Shown piece after piece: positions 1-7,865 of a stretch of DNA of 28,677 bases (positions within the stretch are counted from its first letter, which is position 1; each line of letters opens with the position of its first letter). The DNA lies in contig UQOG01000014.1 in NCBI GenBank assembly GCA_900542615.1, forward strand, positions 1-28,677. Direction: 5' to 3'. The position numbers and the translations under genes are program-made. Below the pieces are notes generated by a model. It was given only the letters and a program-made list of their open reading frames with translations. It had not been told where the DNA came from and searched no databases. The DNA is from an uncultured Eubacteriales bacterium (GTDB lineage Bacteria > Bacillota > Clostridia > Christensenellales > CAG-138).

Positions 1-447
1 GTTACTGGGGTGCAGATGGTGCTGCAGGCTTTCGTGCCCGCCCTGTACAAATCTCTGGGTGTGTACCTGGCCCTGATCGTCGTTAACTGCATCATCCTCG
101 GCCGTGCCGAGATGTTCGCCTGCAAAAACACCGTTGTCGACTCCGCTCTGGACGGCCTGGGCATGGGCATCGGCTACATCCTGACCATGCTGCTGATGTC
201 CTCCATCCGTGAGATCATCGGCAACGGCACCTGGCTGGGCATCACCATCATCCCCGACAGTGTCGACAAGATGACCGTGATGAACTCCGCACCCGGCGGC
301 TTCTTCGTCTTTGGCTGCCTGATGGCTGGCTGTGTCTGGCTGGAGCGCAAGCTCAACAAGCCCATCGAGCGCAAGAGCTGCGGCGATGTGATGCTGGAAA
401 AGATCGACGCCGCCAAAGAAGAGCAGAAAGGGGGCGCTGAGGAATGA
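1..447 (+). CDS. rnfE: Rnf complex subunit RnfE/RsxE, C-terminal part (5' end outside window)
   Basis: RnfE is a membrane subunit of the Rnf complex, which couples ferredoxin:NAD+ electron transfer to ion pumping. The frame is open from base 1, so the N-terminus is missing. The remaining residues show the family's hydrophobic segments, the conserved stretch around VPALYKSLGVYLALIVVNC with its N-C pair, then GRAEMFA and a loop beginning GNGTWLG. The tail is charged and cytosolic, rich in K and E. The stop overlaps the next start by ATGA (444-447), as expected for rnfE-rnfA in the usual order C-D-G-E-A-B. Tyrosine codons here are all TAC, unlike the genes after base 936. Identification is secure; only the 5' extent is unknown. 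Confidence 0.93.
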   Translation, partial: VTGVQMVLQAFVPALYKSLGVYLALIVVNCIILGRAEMFACKNTVVDSALDGLGMGIGYILTMLLMSSIREIIGNGTWLGITIIPDSVDKMTVMNSAPGGFFVFGCLMAGCVWLERKLNKPIERKSCGDVMLEKIDAAKEEQKGGAEE

Positions 448-935
448 GTGCACATATCGCAACCTTTGCCACGATCTTCTTCAGCATGATCCTGGTCAAC
501 AACTACGTCCTGGTTCAGTTCCTGGGCATCTGCCCGTTCCTGGGCGTTTCCAAAAAGCTGGATTCCTCCGCCGGCATGGGCGCGGCCGTTATCGCTGTTA
601 TGGTCATTGCCACTGCCGTTACCTTCCCCATGCAGATCCTGCTGCTGGATAAGTTTAATCTCGGCTATCTGCAGACCATTGTCTTCATTCTGGTCATCGC
701 CGTTCTGGTCCAGCTCATCGAGATCGTGCTGAAAAAGTACGTTCCGGCCCTGTACCAGAGCCTGGGCGTCTACCTGCCCCTGATCACCACCAACTGCTGC
801 GTGCTGGGCGTCACCATCCTGGCCGTGCAGGACTACTCCGCTGTTGTGACCGAGTTCGGTTTCGGCATGGCCTATGCCGAGGCTCTCGTCTGCGCAGCCG
901 GTGCCGGTGTGGGCTTCCTGGTGGCTATGCTGCTA
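444..935 (+). pseudogene. rnfA: rnfA, 3'-truncated, running in frame into an ABC permease
   Basis: Residues 1 to about 163 of the reading frame are a typical RnfA: the start follows GAGG in the rnfE tail and overlaps it by 4 bases, the NNYVLVQFLGICPFLGVS segment is present, and the second half repeats the RnfE-like pattern (VPALYQSLGVYLPLITTNC). The protein should be about 190 residues with six membrane helices. Here it stops matching RnfA after GVGFLVAML, within helix 5, so helix 6 and the C-terminus are absent. rnfB, the ferredoxin-like subunit that normally follows, is also absent. Without RnfB and a complete RnfA the complex encoded here could not be functional, which suggests a misjoined assembly or a disrupted locus. 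Confidence 0.85.
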
Positions 936-1637
936 TGGTATGTGATCTCCCTTTTGCCTGCTACAGCCCGCGCCTTCCCCAATGTCATCGTAACCTTTAG
1001 CAGCCTGGCTACCATGATTGAACGCGGCGTATTTTTCACCGACTTAGCCAGCAGTATGATCTCTGTATTTTCCGGCTATTTCCTCGCGTTTATCATCGCC
1101 CTGCCGGTGGCCATTCTCATGGCCTGGTATTTGCCGGTGCGCAATATCATCGAGCCCTGGATTCAATTCGTTCGTAACATCCCGCCCCTCGCCTATGTGC
1201 CCTTGATCGTGGCCTGCGCCGGCGTTGGCCGCAAGCCCCAGATCATCACCATCACCATCGCCTGCTTCCTGATCATGTGCGTTACCATCTATCAGGGCGT
1301 CATCAACGTGGACGAGACCCTCATCAAAGCGGCCCGGGTTCTGGGCGCAAGCGATAAGGATATCTTCATCCGGGTCATCACCCCCGCCACCTTGCCCTTC
1401 ATTTTGACGGCAGTCCGCTTGGGCGCCGGCGTGGCCCTCACCACCCTGATCGCCGCTGAATCCACCGGCGCTGTGGCCGGCTTGGGAATGCGCATACGGT
1501 CCTTGAACAACAGCTTTGAGTCGGCGCCTATGCTGCTATACGTAATCATCATCGGCATCATCGGCATTACCTTGGAAACCTTGATTAAGCACCTTGAAAG
1601 GAGACTGACGGGATGGCAGGAGAAGCGAGAAATATAA
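444..1637 (+). CDS. Chimeric frame: RnfA N-terminal part + SsuC/TauC-like ABC transporter permease
   Basis: This is one uninterrupted frame of 397 codons. Residues 1 to about 163 are RnfA. From about residue 164 (WYVISLLP onward) it is a binding-protein-dependent permease of the SsuC/TauC/NMT family, with several helices and the EAA-type loop at AARVLGASDKDIFIRVITPATLPFI, the site that contacts the ATPase. The permease lacks only its first 10-30 residues, including most of helix 1. The C-terminus (HLERRLTGW) is typical, and its last 25 bases overlap the ATPase start, as expected for a transporter operon. The permease therefore belongs with the ATPase and lipoprotein downstream. Its true start is not in the window unless the fusion is real. 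The substrate class (sulfonate, taurine, nitrate, pyrimidine) cannot be read from the permease. Confidence 0.85.
   Translation: MSAHIATFATIFFSMILVNNYVLVQFLGICPFLGVSKKLDSSAGMGAAVIAVMVIATAVTFPMQILLLDKFNLGYLQTIVFILVIAVLVQLIEIVLKKYVPALYQSLGVYLPLITTNCCVLGVTILAVQDYSAVVTEFGFGMAYAEALVCAAGAGVGFLVAMLLWYVISLLPATARAFPNVIVTFSSLATMIERGVFFTDLASSMISVFSGYFLAFIIALPVAILMAWYLPVRNIIEPWIQFVRNIPPLAYVPLIVACAGVGRKPQIITITIACFLIMCVTIYQGVINVDETLIKAARVLGASDKDIFIRVITPATLPFILTAVRLGAGVALTTLIAAESTGAVAGLGMRIRSLNNSFESAPMLLYVIIIGIIGITLETLIKHLERRLTGWQEKREI
924..940. other. Breakpoint between rnfA and the ABC permease
   Basis: RnfA identity ends at the codons for V-A-M-L (921-932) and permease identity begins at the codons for L-W-Y (933-941). 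The sequence CTGCT at 930-934 would suit either partner, so a short shared stretch may hide the exact point. Tyrosine codon choice flips here: by hand count rnfE plus rnfA use 8 TAC and 2 TAT, while the permease part uses 5 TAT and 1 TAC. No repeat, insertion sequence or recombinase site flanks it. Confidence 0.8.
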
Positions 1638-2404
1638 CGCTCCAGATCAAAAACGTCCGCAAGACCTTCACCGGCCGTACCGGCGAGGTAATCGCCCTCA
1701 ATGGGGTGGATCTGGATATTTATGAAAACGAGTTCATCTGCGTGGTAGGCCCGTCTGGCTGCGGCAAATCCACCCTGTTGAACATCATTGCCGGCTTGAC
1801 GGAGCCCACCTCCGGCGAAGTATATTGCCACGGCAAGCTCATCACCGGCACCGGCACGGAGCGGGGCGTGGTGTTCCAACAATACGCCCTATTCCCCTGG
1901 CTGACCGTTAAGAAAAACGTGCGCTTTGCCCTGGAGATGAAGGGCATCAAAGGCCAGGAGGCCGACGATCTGGCCATGAAGTACCTGGAAAAGGTGGACC
2001 TGGCCAAGTTTGCGGACCACTATCCCAAGGAGCTTTCCGGCGGCATGAAGCAGCGGGTAGCCATCGCCCGGGCCTATGCGGCGGATCCCGAGGTGCTGCT
2101 CATGGACGAGCCCTTCGGCGCCCTGGACGCCCAGACCCGCACCCAGCTCCAGTCCGAGTTGCTGGAGACCTGGGAGAAGGATCAAAAGACCTGCTTCTTC
2201 ATCACCCACGATGTGGACGAGGCCATCATTCTGGCCACCAAGGTCATCATCATGAGCGCCCGGCCCGGCCGGATCAAGGAAATTGTGGACATCGACATCC
2301 CCTATCCCCGGAACCAGGAAACCAAAATGACCCCCCGCTTCCTGGAGCTAAAGAACAAGATCTGGGGCGAAGTCTATAAAGAATACCTGGAAGTTCGTAA
2401 ATAG
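1613..2404 (+). CDS. ABC transporter ATP-binding protein, SsuB/TauB-like
   Basis: This is the nucleotide-binding subunit that powers the importer formed with the permease fragment upstream and the lipoprotein downstream. It has 263 residues, normal for the family. Motifs in order: Walker A GPSGCGKST (46-54), Q-loop near VFQQ (87-90), signature LSGGMKQR (141-148), Walker B VLLMDEP (161-167), and the switch histidine in ITHD (197-200). The segment ALFPWLTV after the Q-loop is characteristic of the nitrate/sulfonate/taurine group. The start overlaps the permease by 25 bases, with GAAAGGAG upstream. The exact substrate is not decided by this subunit. Confidence 0.93.
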   Translation: MAGEARNITLQIKNVRKTFTGRTGEVIALNGVDLDIYENEFICVVGPSGCGKSTLLNIIAGLTEPTSGEVYCHGKLITGTGTERGVVFQQYALFPWLTVKKNVRFALEMKGIKGQEADDLAMKYLEKVDLAKFADHYPKELSGGMKQRVAIARAYAADPEVLLMDEPFGALDAQTRTQLQSELLETWEKDQKTCFFITHDVDEAIILATKVIIMSARPGRIKEIVDIDIPYPRNQETKMTPRFLELKNKIWGEVYKEYLEVRK

Positions 2405-2416
2405 TAGGCTATGCAG

Positions 2417-2428
2417 CGGCAATTGCCG
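2417..2428. repeat. 12-bp perfect palindrome before the SBP gene
   Basis: CGGCAATTGCCG lies in the 72-base gap between the ATPase and lipoprotein genes. It could be a protein-binding site or a short RNA hairpin that separates transporter and lipoprotein expression. Only its symmetry is visible; no promoter elements with normal spacing were found beside it. Confidence 0.3.
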
Positions 2429-2476
2429 AAGCAAATATGATAAGTAGAACCCAAGAAAATCAATCAGGAGGAAAAA

Positions 2477-3562
2477 ATGATGAAGAAGATCCTTGTACTG
2501 CTGGTTTGCGTGCTCATGCTGGGCTCCCTGGTGGTGGGCTGCAGCACCCCTGCCGCCGAAACCCCTGCCACCGAAGCGCCCGCCGAGGAGGCCGCCCCCG
2601 CTGAGGAGGCTGCGGAGGCTCCCGCTGAGGAAGCCGCTGAAGCGCCTGTGGAGACCGTTTCCCTGAACGTAGGCTATATGCCCAACTACGGCAGCCTGTG
2701 GAGCGTGGTTACCGCCATCGATAAGGGCTACTTTGCTGAAGAGAACCTGGAAGTGACCCTCACCGAGTTTGGCGACGGCCCCACCATCATCTCCGCCATG
2801 GAGAGCGGCTCCATCAACTTCGGCTACATTGGCCAGGGCGCCCATAAGCTGTGCGTTCAGGGCAATGCCACCATCATCGCCCTGTCCCATATCTCCAATG
2901 GCGACGCCGTGATCGGCGGCCCCGAAGTAGCCACCATTGCGGACCTGAAGGGCAAGACCGTTGCCTATTCTTCCGGCACCTCCAGCGAGGACATCCTGAA
3001 GAACACCCTGGCTTCCGCCGGCATGACCATGGATGACATCACCGCCATGGATATGGATGCGTCCGCCATCGTGACCGCCATGATTTCCGGCGGCGTAGAT
3101 GCTTGCGCCACCTGGTCTCCCAACACCCTGGCCATTCTGGACCAGATGGAAGGCACCACCAAGCTTTCCGATAACATGACCTTCTCCGATACCACCATCT
3201 CCCTGGCCAGCTGGATCGCCACCCCCAAATACCTGGAGGAGAACCGGGACGTGGCCGTGCGGTTTGTGCGGGCTCTGTTCAAGGCCATGGACTATGCTGC
3301 GGACGGCAACTATGAGGAGATCGCCCAGCTGGTGGCCAACCAGACCAAGACCGACTATGACAGCGTTTACTCCCAGCGGGGCGACGCCAACTGGCTCACC
3401 GGCAAGGCCGTGGCGGAAGGCATAGCCGACGGCACTGTGGAGGGCTACTACACCCTGCAGCAGCAGAATCTGCTTGCTAGCGAAGCCATTACCCAGGACG
3501 ATGTGTGCCCGGTTTCCGACTATGTGGATCTGGCGCTCATGACCGAGGCCGGCAACTACTAA
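2477..3562 (+). CDS. ABC transporter substrate-binding lipoprotein, SsuA/TauA/NMT1-like
   Basis: This is the extracytoplasmic receptor of the importer. It has 361 residues. The N-terminus MMKKILVLLV leads into a hydrophobic stretch and the lipobox VVGC, with Cys22 as the lipid anchor. Residues about 24-58 are a low-complexity Ala/Glu/Pro linker between membrane and domain. The mature part begins with LNVGYMPNYGSLW and contains DKGYFAEENLEV, a classic opening of the NMT1/SsuA fold, followed by DLKGKTVAY and the second-lobe WSPNTLAILDQ. CAGGAGG at 2465-2471 is an excellent ribosome site for the ATG at 2477. The family binds sulfonates, taurine, nitrate, pyrimidines or other small molecules, so the ligand cannot be named. 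The downstream TSUP exporter makes a sulfonate attractive, but that is inference. Confidence 0.9.
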   Translation: MMKKILVLLVCVLMLGSLVVGCSTPAAETPATEAPAEEAAPAEEAAEAPAEEAAEAPVETVSLNVGYMPNYGSLWSVVTAIDKGYFAEENLEVTLTEFGDGPTIISAMESGSINFGYIGQGAHKLCVQGNATIIALSHISNGDAVIGGPEVATIADLKGKTVAYSSGTSSEDILKNTLASAGMTMDDITAMDMDASAIVTAMISGGVDACATWSPNTLAILDQMEGTTKLSDNMTFSDTTISLASWIATPKYLEENRDVAVRFVRALFKAMDYAADGNYEEIAQLVANQTKTDYDSVYSQRGDANWLTGKAVAEGIADGTVEGYYTLQQQNLLASEAITQDDVCPVSDYVDLALMTEAGNY

Positions 3563-3580
3563 TCTATAATCAATCCGCAC

Positions 3581-3610
3581 GGGGGGGCGGCGTTTCACCG
3601 CCGCTCCCTC
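3581..3610 (+). terminator. GC-rich hairpin after the SBP gene
   Basis: G-rich 3581-3587 plus CGGCG (3588-3592) pairs with CGCCG (3599-3603) and the following CTCCCTC, giving about 12 pairs with two G-U pairs around a 6-base loop. No T-run follows, so it is more likely an attenuator or a 3'-end stabiliser for the abundant lipoprotein message than a full terminator. Confidence 0.45.
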
Positions 3611-3665
3611 CCTTATACGCCGCAATCGTTAGAGCGCATCATATCCTTTCAAAGGAGGGGCGTAT

Positions 3666-5165
3666 ATGCTGATGATCTTGGCACTGTGCCTGCTGCTGGG
3701 TTCCGTTTTCGTGTTCTGCGTGAAGCGGAGCCGGGAATCCTTGCTGCTTACGGCCCTGTGCCTTTCGCTGACGGTTTACTTTTTGGGAATGCTGGTCTAT
3801 ATCGCCAAAAAAGGCGGATATTCCTCGGAGATCCTGCGGTTTCTATTCTGTTCCAACCAGATCCGTATCTGGGTCCAGTATCGGTTTATCACCTTTAGCC
3901 AGCTGGGATACATTATCGCCATCGGCCGGTTTTTGTTCCCGCCCTTTTTGCTGGCCATGGCCATGCATTATTCCATGCTGCCCTTCATTCGCCAGCGCTC
4001 CCTGGTTCGCAGGCTGATCTGGGCGTTGCCGGCCCTATCGCTGCTCGTCTATTGGCCCGGCGTATACCGGTGGATCATCGGCCTTTCGCCTTGGGTGCAG
4101 AGATTTCTCATCCGCTTTTCCTACGACTGGATTCTTTGCTATGTTGCGCTGGCGCTGATCTTGCTGGTGCAGGAGTATCTGTCCATTACCATCTCCTTTT
4201 TCCGGCGGCAGTTTAGCCGGATCCTGGTATGCATGGCGGCGCTGTCCGCTTTGTTTTTGCTGTATTGCGGCCAGGATCCCGGGCAGGTATATAGCTTTTA
4301 CAGCTACGATAATATTTGGGCCCGGGGGATCGGATATTTGCAATTCGATCCCAGCCTGAGCGGCTTGATTACCCTGGTGGCCATCAATGTGGTATGCAGC
4401 GCCCTGGGCATAGTGAGTTTGTTTCAATATACCCAGGACCATTTTGCGGACGATCATGCGGATGTGGTGCTGGAGCGGAATTTCGACGTGGCCCGGACCG
4501 GCGCGTCGGTGTTTGTGCACAGCATCAAAAACCAGCTGCTGGCAAATCGGGTGCTGTATAAGCGGATCCATCAGGAGCTGGAACAAAAGGAACCGGATCT
4601 TGAGAAGCTGCGGGGGTTTGCGGACAGCCTGACGGATATCAACGAGCAGCTGATCAGCCGCTCGGAGGACCTATACCGGACGGTAAAGGCCAAGAGCGTG
4701 CAGCTGGTGCCGGTGGAGCTGGGTAGCCTGGAAATCACCACCTTGGACCGGTTTCGCAAGAAATATCCGGACGCCCGGCTGGAAACCAAGGTGGACAAAA
4801 AGCTGCAGGTGCTGGCGGATGAAAACTATCTGAGCGAGGCCCTGTATAACCTGATGACCAATGCCTGGGAAGCCAACCTGGCTGCCGGGCATGAGAAGGA
4901 GCCCATCAAGCTGCTGAGCCACCAGGAGCGCCTATATACGGTGCTGGAGGTGCGGGATATGGGCCCTGGAATCAAATCCGGGGAGATGCGCCGGATCTTT
5001 GAACCATTTTATAGCAACAAAAATTCCAATTTCAACTGGGGCATGGGGTTATACCATACCCGCGCCATCGTAAAGAGCCATTTGGGCAGCCTGAAGGCAG
5101 AAAACCGCCGGGAGGGCGGCGCGTCCTTTTTTGTGCTGCTGCCCCGCTACGATACGATACCCTAA
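3666..5165 (+). CDS. Membrane sensor histidine kinase with multi-helix N-terminal region
   Basis: This is the sensor half of a two-component pair with the regulator that follows. It has 499 residues. Residues 1 to about 255 form roughly seven hydrophobic segments with no large external domain, so sensing is probably within or through the membrane. The phospho-acceptor is likely His285 in FVHSIKNQLL. The ATPase domain has an N-box at NLMTNAWEAN (395-404), G1 at DMGPGI (431-436), an F-box at FEPFYS (445-450) and G2 at GMGLYH (459-464), then VKSHLGSL and SFFVLLP at the end. AAAGGAGG at 3651-3658 precedes the ATG. It lies between a transporter and a catabolic operon, so it probably senses the transported compound or a related signal. 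Confidence 0.9.
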   Translation: MLMILALCLLLGSVFVFCVKRSRESLLLTALCLSLTVYFLGMLVYIAKKGGYSSEILRFLFCSNQIRIWVQYRFITFSQLGYIIAIGRFLFPPFLLAMAMHYSMLPFIRQRSLVRRLIWALPALSLLVYWPGVYRWIIGLSPWVQRFLIRFSYDWILCYVALALILLVQEYLSITISFFRRQFSRILVCMAALSALFLLYCGQDPGQVYSFYSYDNIWARGIGYLQFDPSLSGLITLVAINVVCSALGIVSLFQYTQDHFADDHADVVLERNFDVARTGASVFVHSIKNQLLANRVLYKRIHQELEQKEPDLEKLRGFADSLTDINEQLISRSEDLYRTVKAKSVQLVPVELGSLEITTLDRFRKKYPDARLETKVDKKLQVLADENYLSEALYNLMTNAWEANLAAGHEKEPIKLLSHQERLYTVLEVRDMGPGIKSGEMRRIFEPFYSNKNSNFNWGMGLYHTRAIVKSHLGSLKAENRREGGASFFVLLPRYDTIP

Positions 5166-5184
5166 GAAGGAGAGGAAAAAAACC

Positions 5185-5850
5185 GTGATTCGCCTCCTGG
5201 TAGCTGAGGATTTTGACATTATCCGGGAAGACCTTTGCGACATCATTCAGCAGCAGCCGGATATGGAGGTTGTAGGGAGCGCAGCCAGCGGCGAGGCTAT
5301 ACAGGCCCTGGCCCTGGCAAAGGATTTTGACGTGATTCTCATGGATGTGGAAATGGAGACCACCACTGCGGGCATCCGGGCAACGGAGCGGATCCTGGAG
5401 CAAAAGCCGGATGCCAAGGTGATATTTTTGACTGCCCATGAGACCGATAATATGATCTTGACCTCCATGGGAGCCGGCGCGGTGGACTATATTGTAAAGG
5501 GCTGCGAGGAGTCCCAGCTGCTGGAGCACATCCGCGCGGCATACATGGGCAAGGCCATATTGGACGCCCGCATCCAACAGCTGGTGCTCAAGGAATATTC
5601 CAGGCTTCGCAGCTCGGAACGCAGCCTGCTGTTTTTCATCCACACCGTGTCCCACCTGACCCAGGCGGAGCGGGAGCTGGTACGGCTGCTGCTGGAAAAC
5701 AAGAGCATCCGACAAATCGCCGAGGCGCGCTGCGTGGAAATGGTTACCGTAAAGACCCAGATCAAAAGCCTTTTAAGAAAATTTGACTGCACCCGGACCA
5801 AGGAGATTGTAAGTATGATCCGCGAGCTCAATGTGTCCCATTTGTTTTAG
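5185..5850 (+). CDS. NarL/FixJ-type response regulator
   Basis: This DNA-binding partner of the sensor kinase is about 221 residues. The receiver domain starts VIRLLVAEDF, with the acidic pair E8-D9, phospho-acceptor Asp54 in ILMDVEM, the Thr of FLTAHE and the Lys of YIVKG. The C-terminal helix-turn-helix (about 155-215) runs from LTQAERELVRLLLENKS through IAEARCVEMVTVKTQIKSLLRKF, a LuxR-like arrangement. The GTG start at 5185 is chosen because AGGAGAGG (5168-5175) sits about 10 bases before it and the receiver fold begins right there. A possible upstream ATG at 5131 would lie inside the kinase gene. The stop is 18 bases before the NagB-like gene, so it probably shares that transcript and may control it. 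Confidence 0.92.
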   Translation: MIRLLVAEDFDIIREDLCDIIQQQPDMEVVGSAASGEAIQALALAKDFDVILMDVEMETTTAGIRATERILEQKPDAKVIFLTAHETDNMILTSMGAGAVDYIVKGCEESQLLEHIRAAYMGKAILDARIQQLVLKEYSRLRSSERSLLFFIHTVSHLTQAERELVRLLLENKSIRQIAEARCVEMVTVKTQIKSLLRKFDCTRTKEIVSMIRELNVSHLF

Positions 5851-5868
5851 GGGAAAGGAGAGGAGACA

Positions 5869-6690
5869 ATGGATATGGAGTATTATCGCATCCCCCCGGA
5901 AGAGCTGGGGATCGGGGCTAAGATCCCCATTGTAAAGCTGGGGGATTCCGGCGAGGTGTTTTATGAATTGGCCCTGCAAATGGTGGATGAGATCAAAAAG
6001 AACAATGCCCTGGGGCAGCGGACGGTGTTTATCTGCCCGGTAGGGCCGGTGGGCCAATATCCCATCTTTGTGCGGCTGATCAACCGGGATCGGGTGAGCC
6101 TACAAAACTGCTGGTTCATCAACATGGACGAATACCTGGATGGGGACGGCAACTGGATTCCCAAGGAAAGCCCCTTGTCCTTCCGGGGATTCATGGAGCG
6201 GACGGTCTATACCAAGATCGATCCCCAGCTGCTCATGGCGCCGGAACAGCGGGCCTTCCCCGACCCCAAGGACCCTGGCAAGGTGGATAAGCTGATCCAG
6301 GAGCTGGGGGGGGTGGATATTGCCTTTGGCGGCATCGGCATCAACGGGCATCTTGCCTTCAACGAGGCCCGGGAGGACATGAGCGCGGAAGAATTTGCCG
6401 GCCTGGGCACCCGCGTGCTGAAGCTGACCCCGGAGACCCGGACCGCCAACGCCATTGGCGACCGGTGCGGCGCCATCGACGCCATGCCGGAATATGCGGT
6501 GACCATCGGCATCAAGCAGATCCTGTCCGCGAAGAAGGTCCGGCTTGGGGTGTTCCGGGAATGGCACAGGAGCGTGGTGCGCCAAGCCGCCTATGGGGAG
6601 GTTACCGCCCATTTCCCGGTGACGTTGCTGCAAAACCATAAGGACGCCATTATTTATACCAACGCCATCGCCGCAGGCCAGCCCTTCTAA
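5869..6690 (+). CDS. NagB-like glucosamine-6-phosphate deaminase/isomerase homologue
   Basis: The gene has 273 residues, the normal size for NagB, which converts glucosamine 6-phosphate to fructose 6-phosphate plus ammonia. Family signatures are clear: FINMDEYL (83-90, matching the catalytic Asp of NagB), GGIGINGHLAFNE (154-166), LTPETR (186-191), and VTLLQNH near the end. Differences from E. coli NagB matter. The position of catalytic-relay Asp141 is Asn159 here, while His161 and Glu166 are kept. The phosphate-contact segment LPTGGTP is replaced by PVGPVGQYP (57-65). The Lys of QKALAL appears as Arg234. A changed C6 substituent or an altered reaction is therefore possible. AAAGGAGAGGAG precedes the ATG, and it leads the packed sugar operon. 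Family membership is certain; the exact substrate is not. Confidence 0.85.
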   Translation: MDMEYYRIPPEELGIGAKIPIVKLGDSGEVFYELALQMVDEIKKNNALGQRTVFICPVGPVGQYPIFVRLINRDRVSLQNCWFINMDEYLDGDGNWIPKESPLSFRGFMERTVYTKIDPQLLMAPEQRAFPDPKDPGKVDKLIQELGGVDIAFGGIGINGHLAFNEAREDMSAEEFAGLGTRVLKLTPETRTANAIGDRCGAIDAMPEYAVTIGIKQILSAKKVRLGVFREWHRSVVRQAAYGEVTAHFPVTLLQNHKDAIIYTNAIAAGQPF

Positions 6691-6691
6691 T

Positions 6692-7864
6692 ATGCCCATG
6701 AACGCTACGCTATTCAAAAACGGCCGGGTATATTGGGACGGCCGCTTCCAGCAAGGGGACCTGCTGGTGCAGGATGGGAAGATCCAGTCCTTCGGCACCC
6801 TAGCGGTCTCTGATGCCCAACAGGTGGATCTGGACGGCAAGCTGTTGATCCCTGGGTTTATGGATATCCATACCCATGGGGGCGATGGGGTGGACGTGAA
6901 CGGGGCGGACAAGGCGGGCTTTTGCCGGATCGGACGGTTTTTTGCCGCCCACGGGGTTACCGGTTGGCTGTGCAGTATCCTTACGGATACCGAGACGCAA
7001 ACCCTGCAAAGTATCGCCCAAGCCCGGGCGGCCATGGCCGATCCAGCGGGAGGCGCCCGGCTGCTGGGCATCCATCTGGAAGGACCCTTCCTTTCCACCC
7101 AGTATAAAGGCGCCATGCCGGAACATTTGCTACGAACCGGCGACCCAGCCTTGTTTTACAAATACCAGCAAGCCGCCCAGGGCGCCATCCGGTATATGAC
7201 CGTATCCCCGGAGGTGGAGGGGGTGGTGGAGATGATCGCCGCCCTGCGGGATGAGGTAGCCATTGCCATCGGCCATTCCGGGGCGGATTACGAAACCGCC
7301 TGCGCCGCCATCGATGCAGGGGCGCGGGCCTGTACCCATACCTTTAACGCCATGGGGCTGTTTCATCAGCACCGGCCCGGCATCATGGGGGCGGTATTGG
7401 AGCGGGACGTGTACTGCGAGGCCATTTGCGACGGCCGGCACCTGCATCCAGGCAGCGTACGGATGCTGCTGGCCTGCAAGGGCTATGACCGGGTGGTGGC
7501 CATTACGGATTCCATCCAGGCGGCCGGCCTGCCGGATGGACACTATAAGCTGGGCGTCAACGACGTGGTGGTGGTGGATGGGGACGCCAAGCTGGCGGAT
7601 ACCGGCGTGCGGGCCGGTTCGACCCTCACCATGGACCAGGCGCTAAAGAATTTGGTGCGCTTTACCGGCCAGCCGGTGGAGCGGGTTCTTCCACTTTTGA
7701 CCCTACAGCCTGCCAAGGTCATAGGGATGGATCAAGCGAAAGGGTCCATCGCCCCGGGCAAAGACGGGGATCTGGCGGTGCTCAACGATGCATTGGACGT
7801 TATGGAAACCTACATAGCCGGCGTGCGGGTTTACGCCGGAAAAGAAAAACAGGAGGAAAACTAA
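6692..7864 (+). CDS. NagA-like N-acetylglucosamine-6-phosphate deacetylase
   Basis: This is an amidohydrolase of 390 residues that in the standard pathway removes acetate from N-acetylglucosamine 6-phosphate, feeding NagB. Metal and catalytic residues are intact: HTH at 60-62 in MDIHTHGGDG, Glu130 in GIHLEGPF, His195 in AIGHSGADY, His216 in CTHTFNAM, His250 in CDGRHLHP and the catalytic Asp273 in AITDSIQAAG. The last section, GSIAPGKDGDLAVL, is the usual beta-sandwich return. The start overlaps the preceding stop region (TAATATG), so translation is probably coupled, with no strong ribosome site of its own. The neighbours mirror a nagA-nagB pair, but no GlcNAc kinase or PTS gene is present, so how the sugar would become 6-phosphorylated is open. 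Confidence 0.88.
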   Translation: MPMNATLFKNGRVYWDGRFQQGDLLVQDGKIQSFGTLAVSDAQQVDLDGKLLIPGFMDIHTHGGDGVDVNGADKAGFCRIGRFFAAHGVTGWLCSILTDTETQTLQSIAQARAAMADPAGGARLLGIHLEGPFLSTQYKGAMPEHLLRTGDPALFYKYQQAAQGAIRYMTVSPEVEGVVEMIAALRDEVAIAIGHSGADYETACAAIDAGARACTHTFNAMGLFHQHRPGIMGAVLERDVYCEAICDGRHLHPGSVRMLLACKGYDRVVAITDSIQAAGLPDGHYKLGVNDVVVVDGDAKLADTGVRAGSTLTMDQALKNLVRFTGQPVERVLPLLTLQPAKVIGMDQAKGSIAPGKDGDLAVLNDALDVMETYIAGVRVYAGKEKQEEN

Positions 7865-7865
7865 T

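Noticed and set aside
2540..2650. Ala/Glu/Pro-rich near-repeats in the SBP gene
   Set aside because: This is the flexible linker after the lipid anchor, common in Clostridial lipoproteins, and not a tandem repeat of interest.
2348..3625. 425-codon minus-strand frame opposite the SBP gene
   Set aside because: It is rich in Gly and His with no domain, and lies exactly opposite a clear lipoprotein gene; a shadow frame caused by GC-rich third positions.
5131..5184. Earlier ATG for the response regulator
   Set aside because: It lies inside the kinase gene, adds 18 non-family residues, and the ribosome site and receiver fold both point to the GTG at 5185.
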